From NCBI GenBank assembly GCA_948567375.1, contig OX419756.1, positions 45,920,552-45,984,551 of the forward strand: DNA of 64,000 nt, given 5' to 3'. The notes beneath the pieces were generated by a model that did no database searches, was not told the origin of the DNA, and saw only the letters and a list, made by a program, of their open reading frames with translations. How positions within the stretch are numbered: the stretch's first letter is position 1; the number at the start of each line of letters is the position of its first letter. The position numbers were made by a program, and so were the translations under genes. The DNA is from Lunularia cruciata. Lineage: Eukaryota; Streptophyta; Marchantiopsida; Lunulariales; Lunulariaceae. This document shows positions 53,561 through 64,000 of this stretch, one piece after another.

Positions 53561-56500
53561 ATTGGTTCGGACAATGAGCCAAGCGCACCTTATCAAGGGA
53601 TTGGCCCTCAGAGAACAGTAAGACTGCAAAGTAAGAAAGGAATCGCGTGTATTTGAGACCAGCTCAGGACACGAGCTCAGCTCCAGTGCTCAGGGCCCTC
53701 GGAGCCACAGAGGGAAATGCATGCGGCCCCTGACTCCGCCGTTCCTTCATCAAGTGCACACTGCCAGTGTAGCTCAGCTAACACTATGGATGCTGCCTGC
53801 GGAAGCCAATTAAAAGAGTTCCACACCAGATTTGGGAAGCTTTCTCTCTAGTTACAAGACTACAGTTCCCACCTGCAACAATTCTCCGACCCCTTCCGTT
53901 CACATAAAGTTTCTGGACATCCATATCCGATCGATGTGCTGCGTATTCCACTGAATTTTGACGCACAGAATTAGCAAAAACCTTGCAGTTAAGTAGATCT
54001 CATCCGCATATTTCTTGTCCTAGTGAATAGGAAACCCCCTTGTTTTCAGCAAAGATTTAAAACAAATGCCCTAACCAAGACTAAAGGGGCAATCCATGAA
54101 TACCTTGCAAGTGACCAGAGTTCTTCACTGTTGCTATCACTGCACTGAGGAGTCGGATGGTGGCCTGATGAAGAACGATCATCTTCGTTCACGTGCACGG
54201 TTGACTACAGCAACAGGAGCAGTGTACCCGTATTATGTACGTTGTGTAACCAGCCAATCTATTCAGGTAAATCATTTTCATCGAACACAATGAAACGGAG
54301 AACCCCCAGAAGATAAAAAGTTGGCCGTAGGATTTGTAATACTGAATTGTAGAGTAACCCTTGTTTACTAAGCTCATAGATCGAGCCTACGCACGACTGG
54401 AATCCAGATCTGGAGCAGTGACGTTATGTGTAATCATATCAGAACAATGACCAGGTCTTTGGGGCTTATGCTCCACAAGCATCCCGTTTACAGCTAGTCA
54501 AAGATTCGTTAAGAACTGGGACACTCGAGGCTCATATCTTCTGTCACTAGACAATCTCATATGTAGATAAACTGATGCCAGTTGCTGATCAGGTTAATAT
54601 ACTTCTTGAGTCAAGTCTGTAAACGTGAGGGGGTTTACAATCTGGAGCCCGCGGCATCTGCAAGCCTATATAGTTGCAGGCTCATTGCAGATGAGGATCT
54701 GTCCCATAGACATTTTGCACATGCGAGGCTCTGGAGGAGTCCCCATACCTCACCGACCGTAGCTAGCATTCTCCCTTTAACTATTCTCTAGTTGCCCAAT
54801 TTCCTGGTTGGTTGCTACGAGATCTTCATCATGGTGTGTTGGCCATAGCAGATCACGTGGTCTTTAGCCAGCTCTTGTACTTCCCATGGCCAGACAGTTT
54901 CGGAGTAAACGGTTTCCCATTTGTCACAAGAATTCGTGGGCGTAGGGTTCAGCGTGATAATTGAATCGCTATGATGAATTAGAGTCATCGCTGCTAATTG
55001 AATCTTTACGATGGACTACATTCACTCGGATAAGCCTCGTAGTTAGTCACGGTAATATCGTTGTGGTACCTCCAAATCTCAAAAATGAACCCCATCTGAG
55101 GACAGCCTGACAACGTTGCGATCGCAGTTCTCGCATTATGATCGGTTACTTCCTGGTACAGACCTCTTATTCTTCAACTTCAAGGAACAGTTAAACTGCT
55201 GTTCTACCCCTGCTGCGCCTTGTGCTTAGCCTCACTTGTTCTTGAGAACTTGACCAATCTGGATTGAGCGATCTTGGAGCCTTGCAAGTACGTTTCTACC
55301 TTACTCTTAGCTCTGCTTTTCACTCCACCAACAAAGAATGTTTGGATCCACTCCAAAATATCAAATCCTATTTCGAATTTCGAAAAGGTCAAGCTCGCAG
55401 CACATCCTACCGCTGTTGGAGGGAAGTACTCTGCGAAGAATTACCGACCGATTGCCAGTCACCCCCTTCTATGTATGTACAGACACGGTTCGATTCAATT
55501 TGTAAGTGCAATTTAGTCACTGCGGATTCCGCGTGAAGATTATGAAGTACTCTTGGTGAAACTTGATGACGTATCGACACTCTCTATGAGCAGTCATATA
55601 AAACAGATGTGGGGTTACATTGGCCGGGTGTTGCAACTGGTGGAGTAATTATCCATCTGATGTTAGAAGGAGAGGTATGGTCGAAAGTCCGTAGAATAGG
55701 ACACGGTTCTAATCACCTCAGGAGATGCTCTGCGCCTCGTGATCATCACGCAACGGATTATGGTGGGCTTGAGCTCAGATACATGAATCTCATGACATCC
55801 CTCATTCCTGGAATTTATTCATAAGGAAGTGGTTCCTCAGGCTAGAATATCGTATCCTGATTCCAGTTTTTACCCAGCGCGAATAAATTACAACGTGTCT
55901 TCCAACAATTGCGGTATATATAATCCTCAATATGTTGCACCTCCCACCGAGCTGTGAGGGTAATTACGACGTCGATGGTCTTCATAGTCCAGCGCAACTG
56001 TTGCTCTTTCCTCCTCATCCCGTCATGCTCAGTGAAATGCTGTTGGTGAAGGACTTCAGCGCATTCCACCTATCTACAAATTCATTCAAGCTAAAGGGAC
56101 CAGGCTACTTGATCAATTTCCAAAACTCAGCTTTCCATGTCCCTGATTGTGATTGACTACAGATGCGAACTTGCTTAACGATACACGCCAAAATTCAGAC
56201 TTTTAAAACTGAGATCTCATCCACCACGTCCGCAGGAAAGACTTAGGCAACATCCATCTTTCAGGGATTTCCGGAGACTTCCTGAGATGCTCGGGAGAGC
56301 GTGGAGACGGGAGGGGAGAGGAAAGAAATACATTGTCGAGTGTTCTCTCGCATTTAGCATTTGAATGAAATTTTGTGTCTTTTGGTTTCAATTTAGGTTT
56401 CACTCTTTAGATTCAAGACTAACGAAAATTGAAAAGAAAGTCAACTGGAGTTTTAGATTTTTTTAAGAGGGTTTAGAGCGAGCGGAATATGTTGAGATGA

Positions 56501-56964
56501 GAGTGATTGGGAAATTTTATTTGAAATTTTATGAAATTTTATTTTTTATTTATGCATTCTTTTTTCATAATTAAATTGTTTTGGAATTTAGTTTTAAAAT
56601 TATTGAAATATAAATTGAAAATTTATAGTTATTAGTATTTAGAGAGATGGTGTTTTTTGTTGTATAATATAGATTATGGTTTTGCAACCATATGGATATA
56701 TGAAGAAGAACATTATGTGTTACTATCATTGTTCTTGTGCTAGCCATGGTTACACCTCCCCATGTGATGCGGCTCGAGATACACCGTACCCGGTGTATTC
56801 TCTATAGTTTACCTCACAAGGAGTAATGACCTATGTGTGAAGTATATACAAAGACTATGAGTGAACCACTCTTGATATTTACATGAGTCAAGCAACCACA
56901 TCGACAGCAAAGACACTCGGGATTATGCCCGGTTCCTTTATCCTTTCGTTAGCATCTTAGGGAT
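53561..56964. other. Promoter side of the LRR gene and non-coding DNA
   Basis: 53600-53780 is the GC-richest part near the gene and likely holds its promoter, with no clear TATA box. The rest (53800-56960) has only short, unrecognised frames. 56430-56740 is very AT-rich. I see nothing else. Confidence 0.4.
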
Positions 56965-59712
56965 ACCAATCAAGTTGTGTGAATGGTTAGCTTTTCCAAC
57001 GGATTACATTTTGGGGTTATTTGAAATTAGTTTTCCATGTCCATATCTATTCCATAAGCTACCTCGTACACTCCATGATAAGGCTTGTCCGGCTTCTTGC
57101 CTACTACTTGATCATTTGGCATTTGATCCCTTGGACAAGTTAGCATGGTTCATATTCCTCTTACTCACTTGATGGTGTCTTCATTATGCTAGAGGGGGAT
57201 ATGCGGGGCATAGAGAGGCAGTTGCTAGATTTCATCTATTCCGAGCTGGGGATTGTACGGCCTTATAGGAGAAGTTTATTAGGACTGCACGTTTTAGGAG
57301 ACAGGTTTTGCCACTGGGTACCACAAAGTCCACTCGATTATGATGGTGTAGAACATTGGGTTAGGTGGAAGAGTTTAGTAGAGCAGCATGAGCGCTATAT
57401 CCTTTGTCTATGGCTAGACCTACGGATTAGACTATCTTTTCCCCACATTCACTACATCCTATGGTAGGAGAAGGATTACCACTAGAGGTCTTAGAATGAG
57501 CCTGAGCAGTCTTTATGTCTTGATAGGTCGCATTGTGCACTACCTCTCGCCTTTCCTCAAGAGGCTTGTCAAGGATGGTATATGAGCATCTTAGAGATTT
57601 CTTTTAGGCATATGATCCTTCTAATGGTTTTATCGGTTGTTTCAGGTGACTACAACAATAACAAGAGGAGATGTTCCTATATCTATTAGTCAGGTATTAG
57701 ATACTAGTTGACTTCTCGCAATGGAGAAGAACACAAAAGCATTAGACCAATTGCTATTGGAGAGATCTTTTTATGCTTGGTCAGCCGCACCATTGTACTT
57801 CAACATTGTTTTCACTTTTGACAGCACCTCGGTCCATATTAGTTTGGAATAGCTACACTAGGAGGATGTGAGGCTATATCTTTAGGCATTAGTGAACTTC
57901 TAGATATCCCTCCAAAGTGGATCATCCTACACGTGGATGTTGAGAATGCTTTTGGATCCTTGGCAAGTCTTATTCCTTTTTTGCGGTCTTTTTATGGCTA
58001 TCATACTTTCCCTTTACTACCAATATGGTTGTTCACAAGAGGGAGTCATCATCTAGGAGTCAACTATTGGTACACATCAAGGATATCCTTTAGGGGGATC
58101 TTTATTTGCCATGGCTCACTTTAGAGCTCTACTATCTACTACTTTGGCCATGCCAGGTTGTGTATTTCTCTCCTTGGTAGATGATACACACATCGTGGAC
58201 CATGTAGATCAGATTAGGCATGCCTTTGACCACTTGACTACCGAGCTACATCTAGTAGGCTTGAGAGTCAAGGTATCAAAGTATAGGGCATGGTCCACTT
58301 TAGGTATCCCTTCTCACCTTGAGCTTCCAGAGGGATGTATTACATCTATAGATGGACTATGTGTCCTTGGAATGCCAATAGGATTCAAGGATTTTGTCAC
58401 ATGCTTCTTAGACATTGCCCTTGTAGAGGATGTTTTCCATGTGGATGACCTTCCATTACTAGGAGATCCGCTAGTGGCATTTGGTATACTCCCATCTAGT
58501 ATTGCTTGTCAACCAATGTATCTTCTTTGCACAATTCTCCTCTCCTTGACCTTCCTATCATGTCTAAGAGCCTTTGATATGAGGATTATGGAAGTCTTTT
58601 GGTGATATTATTGGACCAAGGACATTTGAGTGCGTGATAAGGGATTTGGCACATAGACAGACAGACCTATTGATCTCATCTCGAGGGTTTTGTTTGCTAT
58701 CCATGGAGGAAGTGGCACCTATGGCATTTTTGGGTAGTTGGGCTCTCTCGATAACCCTACTTTCCTTTCGTTTTGTGGTTGTTGATAGGCCGGTTTTGGA
58801 GACTTATGTGACAGAGGTGGAGGAGGGATCCTTTTCACTCCATATGTTATTATGGTGGATGAGAGATAGTCTATCTCCATGAGCACACAAGGATCTTCAT
58901 ATATTGCCTCATTATCGTCAGATTGGACTAGAGGTTTACAATCTTCCTTGATGGAGCTACAATGTGAGCATACACTACATTCTCTCTTAGTTGACTCGTC
59001 CTACTAGAGTAACATCTTTGCTCATGCTTCAGCAAGGATGCATGTTCTTGGATTCTAGCTCTATCGTGCATTAAGGCATTCAGACTTGCACCAACTACTT
59101 TCTTTACAGTGATGAGGTTTTGCCTAGGTTTGGTACACCCTTTTGCATCTTCATTACTCACTTGTGAGTGTACTTCTACACTAGATGCACCAACGGTGCA
59201 TATGATATTGTGTCCTTCTGGAGGATAGAGGATAACTACCCACGATGCTATTGGGGACATAGTGTTTGCTACGGCACAAGAGAGTGTATACTTGGCTTCG
59301 GGAGAGAGTTTGATGCTTTGTAGACAACACATGTTAGGGCAGACTTATACTGGGTCCGAGATGATCAAGTGATAATAGCGGATGTCATGGTTACGTACCC
59401 TACAAGTGATACAGTCTCAGAGGGAGTGATTAACCATCCCCTTGGATGAGCAGCAAGTGCAACAATAGCGTGCAAGGTCTCCAAGTATAGGGGTATGCCG
59501 TGACGTCACCTCTTTGTTCCCCTAGCCTTGGAGTTATATGGAGCTATGGAAACAAAATTTGGTACATTTGTCAGGGAGTGCATGAGGGCTTATCATGTTA
59601 GGCAAGGGGTAACACTCTCTCTCTCATACTTTGTAGTATATTTTAGACAGCGTGTGTCTATTGCGCTATAGAGGGCAGTGGTTGGTGCAATCCATAAGAG
59701 GCAAACACTCTA
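56965..59712 (+). pseudogene. LINE-like (non-LTR type) reverse transcriptase relic
   Basis: Protein-like segments follow one another on the plus strand: FPTDYILGLFEISFPCPYLF and HDKACPASCLLLDHLAFDPL (56990-57150), LDFIYSELGIVRPYRRSL and WVPQSPLDYDGVEHWVRWKS (57200-57400), VDVENAFGSLASLIPFLRSF (about 57930, first RT Asp), AHFRALLSTTLAMPGC and FLSLVDDTHIVDHVD (58111-58210, the xDD box), GLCVLGMPIGFKDF, and at 59520-59700 a C-terminal part (ELYGALETKFGT-like, then SIALQRAVVGAIHKRQ). Order and the ADD/VDD box fit a non-LTR reverse transcriptase. No LTR or integrase motifs. Many stops and frameshifts. I cannot name the clade. Confidence 0.7.
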
Positions 59713-59787
59713 GTTGATGCTTCTTTAAAAGTTCCAATTGTTTCTAGATAGTACAACTTGCTTAGTTCTAAGTCATAGGTGCGATCC

Positions 59788-60152
59788 GGCACATTTCTCA
59801 TATCAACTCTAATGGAGCATAGCCCCATTTTACCTATTTTGTCTCTCCCATGTACGGCTTCATGGGGTCTTCCCATCCTTCGTGTTTTCTAGGGGGTCGC
59901 CCTTTTTCTCTTTGAGGACCTTCCTCCCACCAAATGAAAAGGGAATGTCTCAAGTTTCATGGGGTCCTCCCATCCTTCGGGCACATTTCTCATATCAACT
60001 CTAATGGGGCATAGCCTCATTTTACCTATTTTGTCTCTCCCATGTACGGCTTCATGGGGTCTTCCCATCCTTCGTGTTTTCTAGGGGGTCGCCCTTTTTC
60101 TCTTTGAGGACCTTCCTCCCACCAAATGAAAAGGGAATGTCTCAAGTTTCAT
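59788..60152. repeat. 192-bp tandem duplication in the tail of the RT relic
   Basis: GCACATTTCTCATATCAACT starts at 59789 and again at 59981. The units are nearly identical over about 172 bp (GGAGCATAGCCCC versus GGGGCATAGCCTC are the only differences I see). Within a unit, CATGGGGTC(T/C)(T/C)CCCATCCTTCG occurs twice and could have been the recombination point. Confidence 0.9.
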
Positions 60153-60171
60153 TTGTACTCTAAGCGTGATT

Positions 60172-61182
60172 GCTGTTATGTATTGATATTACATACATTA
60201 TGCCTGCATCATGATCACGGGCTTAGTAAAACTTGCCAATACTTCTATCCAAATCTCTTACCTGAGTAATAATTTCAATCTTCCAATTAGCCAATGTCAT
60301 CCAGAGATGAAGAAAGTTCCAGTGTGAGCTCAATGGGACGGACGCGTTTGCTTTGACAGTCAAACATCCACTGACGTCTGACACTCCAAGGTGACAGAAG
60401 CTGAACGTCCAACAACATGGTGAATGCTTGTGCATAGTATCTCTTCATGGCTTCTACTGGCAGTGTCTCTATAGGAAACGTCAACATTCGTAAAAATTGT
60501 TCGAATTTTGTTCGTGTTATGCTCCTGGTTATCACAGCAGCAATGTCTGTTTAGAAGAGGCTTTCAGTAGCCAACTGGATCAGCTTTCTGACCCAACTCC
60601 GGTCGAGAGTTTGTCTAAACGCATACCGACTTGTAGGTGATGTACTGGGCAGAAAGTACTAGAAGCTAATGAAAGGGGACAGTAGCAAACAACAGAAATT
60701 TGATCAGATAATTGAGGCCATTTCACCGCAAACGCTACTCAAATATAACCGACTAGAATATATCCTATACATGACAGACATATGTAAAGGTTTGCCACAG
60801 TTTTGAACTATGCGGGAGAAACGTCAGTCCTGAACTCAGACTGGAGTCCCATTTTTTCCTTCCCCCGATGCTGTGTAGCGTTCCAAACTAAGATGACTAT
60901 CGTCACAGGTGCAACCTCGCAGCCGACAGAACGAGCGTAATAAAGGGTCACTGCCCGAGCTGCGAGGTGGTAAAAATATTGTAATTCGGCTGATACGATT
61001 AGACTCATGAAACCACAATCTGGCCTACTTTTTCTGTTCTGATAAGAGTGTTTTTTAAAAGAAACTAAGGACTGCCACAAAGTTCAGGCAACACATCAAG
61101 GTCCTTTGGTTCAGAAATACATTAGTTGGTGACAAGAACGCGTCGCTATAACTTCTGTTCTTGTGTTCTTAGATGATGCTCT
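60172..61182. other. 3' flank of the three-exon gene; no other clear gene
   Basis: The minus-strand frame 60287-60535 (82 codons, RSITRTKFEQFLRMLTFPIE) looks protein-like but has no matching exon or known family, so I leave it uncalled. 60800-61182 should be the 3'UTR of the gene ending at 61183. Confidence 0.4.
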
Positions 61183-63039
61183 TTACCCAAGCTCTGCTTT
61201 GCTGATGGAATTTTGCAAACCCTTCTTCTGTTCATTATGTTCATCGTGCTCCCTAGATATGCTGGACTCCGATACAGGCCTATCTTTAGATAGAGATGGT
61301 CGGGATGCGACAGGTACATCGATCTTGGTTCCTGTCCGGATCCGTTCAAGTGAGTTCAGCTTGCTTTCCAAGACATCGAGCCGATTTTTCAGAGCAAGCA
61401 GATCCATTTGGGATACAGAGACCGGCGCATCATCGTTTTTTTTTGCTTCCGTCTCCTCTCGCTGGCCCCTTGTTGCCAAATTCGCACGTTCACCTGCTCC
61501 GTCAGCAGCTGCCGTGTTTCCTTCGTTTGACAATCTCAAGTCTAACTCTTCAGCCACCACAGACTGCAGCAACAACTTCTCAGCTTGGGCTCTCTCCTGT
61601 ATTCGTACGTGTGCAGGGAGAAGTTAGACTTGCAAACAAAAGCATTTTAACAAACCCAAAATAAAATTGAAGATTCAAGACAGACGGTCATATATCATCA
61701 GATATATTCACTTTAAGGACATCTTCTTGAAATTATCGCAGAGAATTCCAAGGGCAAGCGAGCAGAAGAGTATACTGAGCACTATGACATGAGAATGAGG
61801 ACATTACCTTCTCCAGTCTCCGGATCTCATGTCGAGCATATTGTGCAGTAAGGTAAACGGCTGGAAACGAGAGGAAACGTATAGTCGTTATGAGAAATGA
61901 ATTGGGTAAGCACCACCCTTGCCATTTACTGCATAAGATATCAAACCCAGAAACAAAATCGATACGGATATAAAGTTCTTAGCTACTTTTCTGGGGTCGA
62001 CCCAGAATATGTGCATAATAAATAACTACAATAACTACAAATGACTACAAGGAATGAACTCTTCATCCTTCATTTGCAAAAGCCAAAGTCAGGTTCCATC
62101 AGTATTTCCCTACATCCTCAATATACGCTTTACCGCGAAGTCGAAAAGCAGGTAGAGATTTACCGAATGGGGGAAGACAGGCCGCAAAGAACTGCCAGAG
62201 GTGAAAATCCAGCCTATACAATGCCCCCACAAGCAAGCAACCTTCAATCAAACAAACAAGCATCACCAATTATAACATGAACAAAATGTGCGTTGCAACA
62301 GTTGCCATGCCGATTGTAGAATGAGGCAGTTTATAACAAAAGCGGATACTCGTATTGCTAGACTTCTTGAGATTCAGGCACTTGCCACAGAAATCGACAG
62401 CCTGCTTTAAGTAGTCAATTTAAATAAATGAGAACTGTGAGCTGATTCATGTGGATCCGTTATGAATATCTTAGTGAAGAAGGTGGCAATGTACTAGCAA
62501 AAAAGTATTTAATGCCTACGACTCGGTAATGTCAATGCACATGTCTGCGAGAAGTAGCAGAATTCCGGAAAGCCAAAATTCTAATATCTTTAAATGTCCA
62601 TAATAAGATAACTGATTGGAAACTGGTGTTCACTCCTGATACATGGCACACTTCTCGAAATTGTAACATTGAATCCTAATTACATCACCCTAGCAGGTAT
62701 GCCTTAAGGAGAAGAGTGTGTTCCAGTCATTCCCATTTCTTTGGCCGACCTGCAATTTATCATAAAGCAAAGGGTAGCGGAGAATCGGGAGAAAATTAAC
62801 CCAGAAGCACCTTACCCAAACTTTTTGGGTTTCGCTGGAGCAGAAAAGAGAATCTTCGCCGCTGTGAAGAAATCCAAACGATCTTCTCTGGCTGCAGCTT
62901 CCAGCTGCTGCCTCACTGCTCCAGGTTCCTCCCGCACTGCACTTCCCTCGACAACAGAGGACCTCATTCGCGCTCCACTTATTTTTTTCCCCCAATTCAA
63001 CATGATCGGAATTCGGTAGCGGCCCATTAACCCTGCCAT
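61183..63039 (-). CDS. Three-exon gene for a 252-residue protein with one hydrophobic segment and a coiled coil
   Basis: Exon 1 runs 63039-62816 (ATG; donor GG|GTAAGG), exon 2 61928-61808 (acceptor TATGCAG|T; donor AAG|GTAATG), exon 3 61596-61183 (acceptor AATACAG|GAG; stop at 61183). Phases agree: the codon GG|T is split across intron 1 and intron 2 is phase 0, so 759 coding bases stay open. Residues 1-75 are basic (MAGLMGRYRIPIMLNWG...). Residues ~86-106 (NSFLITTIRFLSFPAVYLTA) are hydrophobic and could span or sit on a membrane. HEIRRLEKERAQAEKLLLQS and ALKNRLDVLESKLNSLERI are coiled-coil-like. The C-terminus is hydrophilic. I do not recognise the family. A shorter exon 2 (acceptor TTTCCAG at 61863) would break the frame. 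Confidence 0.65.
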
Positions 63040-64000
63040 GTTCTGTCTCTACAGTGCTCTGATAAGATTCATCCACGAACGAACCACCGAGTCCCAGCCA
63101 TCCACGCAGTCATGCCGTCTGAAACTTGAGTGAAGCTCTGATCCTCCCTAAAAGTAAACATACCAGTTGGCCCAACCTTCAATACCTATTCTCATTTGGA
63201 TTCCACCAGACTCCCAAAGAATTCGCAATTCCACCGATCTCCGATTTGCTATGCGACATCCACTTACTTAGCTTCATGAAAATGCAGAAAATTTGCAAAC
63301 CCTAACTCTTCCACACACTCGAACGCACAGAGAGTTGAGAGCCAAACACAGGCCGCATCCTTCAATCTTCGTTCCTCGAAGTGCGTGCTGAATATTAAAC
63401 AAACACCTCACTCATTCCTTACACCAAAGCAAGCACAATCAGGCAAACGCTGTACCGTATTGTTGAGAAGCTCCCACTCTTTCCGCTCCCCTCCAAATAT
63501 AAATAATACATGTAAAGAGAACTTTGAAAGAAAGAGTACAAGGCACAAAACAAGTGCCAATGGAACAAAGAGCGCACGCTAAAAGTCCCAAGTCGCCAAG
63601 CCGAAAGTACCCTAGGAAAAAAAGCAAGTTCACAACAAGCCCCAAAGAACTGTCCAGGTAAAGGGTAGTATGGAGTGGTCCAGGTCCTCCAACGGTAGAT
63701 TAGGTAAGTGGGGAGGGAGGACCCTTGCGGAGCTTGGTGTGTTTATGGTAATTGTTCATCCATGAAGACCCAATGCCTGTTGCAAGGTGACTGAAATGCA
63801 CAGTCAGTAATAGGATGTGAGCATGACTACAGAGATAGCCAATGCACTTTTCTAAAAAGAACCTCTTGTTACATCCCTAAGAAGTCCATTGAAACGGTGA
63901 TGTAGGTACCAAAAACCTCAATGGCTAGGGGGACAAAGGTATCAAAGGAAAGCCGGGGTGCATAGTGGTCCTCCTTGCCCCTTGAAGCAATGGTCATAGC
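63040..64000. other. 5' flank of the three-exon gene, no further gene seen
   Basis: Contains the 5'UTR and promoter side of the minus-strand gene, with no clear TATA word. Overlapping frames at 63385-63645 on both strands are not convincing. Nothing recognisable follows to the end of the window. Confidence 0.4.

Noticed and set aside
53784-53966. 60-codon minus frame upstream of the LRR gene as an extra exon
   Set aside because: No donor that joins it to the LRR exons in phase, and the supported 5'UTR exon lies nearer the gene.
58928-59332. 134-codon minus-strand frame
   Set aside because: It is the opposite strand of the LINE-like reverse transcriptase relic, whose plus-strand phrases continue through this region.

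Overview
The window looks like nuclear DNA of a land plant with a large, repeat-rich genome. A gymnosperm or a fern-grade plant is my guess, but nothing here fixes the species. The evidence is many nested, decayed Ty3/gypsy and Ty1/copia elements in both orientations, a fragment of plant mitochondrial cytochrome b, a long non-LTR-type reverse transcriptase relic, and a few isolated host genes with normal plant splice sites.

Layout. 1-6.9 kb: decayed minus-strand Ty3/gypsy chromovirus (Gag, protease, RT, RNase H, integrase, chromodomain) between LTR-like ends, with a large inverted duplication inside gag. 6.9-13.4 kb: small relics, a mitochondrial cob insert (9.8-9.9 kb) and an isolated LTR. 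13.4-20.7 kb: plus-strand copia relic broken by a minus-strand copia element, which is itself broken by the 3' end of a plus-strand gypsy element and, in its 5' LTR, by a 686-bp insert. 21.4-23.7 kb and 33.6-33.8 kb: the two halves of an unrecognised decayed coding repeat.

23.7-33.6 kb holds the most remarkable object: a 9.9-kb Ty3/gypsy-type element inserted in that repeat. Its order is Gag (two zinc knuckles), protease, a C5-cytosine DNA methyltransferase domain (motifs I, IV, VI, VIII, IX/X recognisable), RT, RNase H, integrase and a C-terminal PHD finger. The copy is dead: stop codons are mostly TAG, there are several frameshifts, and the protease Asp is mutated. Its LTR segments are circularly permuted, as if a two-LTR circle had been opened inside one LTR and inserted.

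34.7-37.4 kb: plus-strand copia relic. 38.1-38.3 kb: candidate gene for a 72-residue secreted cysteine-rich peptide (minus). 38.3-51.9 kb: mostly non-coding, with tandem duplications and a run of three related hairpins. 51.9-53.6 kb: intact leucine-rich-repeat gene (minus) with a 5'UTR intron. 57.0-59.7 kb: plus-strand LINE-like reverse transcriptase relic, followed by a 192-bp tandem duplication. 61.2-63.0 kb: three-exon host gene (minus) encoding a 252-residue protein with one hydrophobic segment and a coiled coil.

There is no operon-like cooperation. The functional link is inside the methyltransferase element, where a DNA-methylating domain and a chromatin-reading domain share one polyprotein with the integration machinery.
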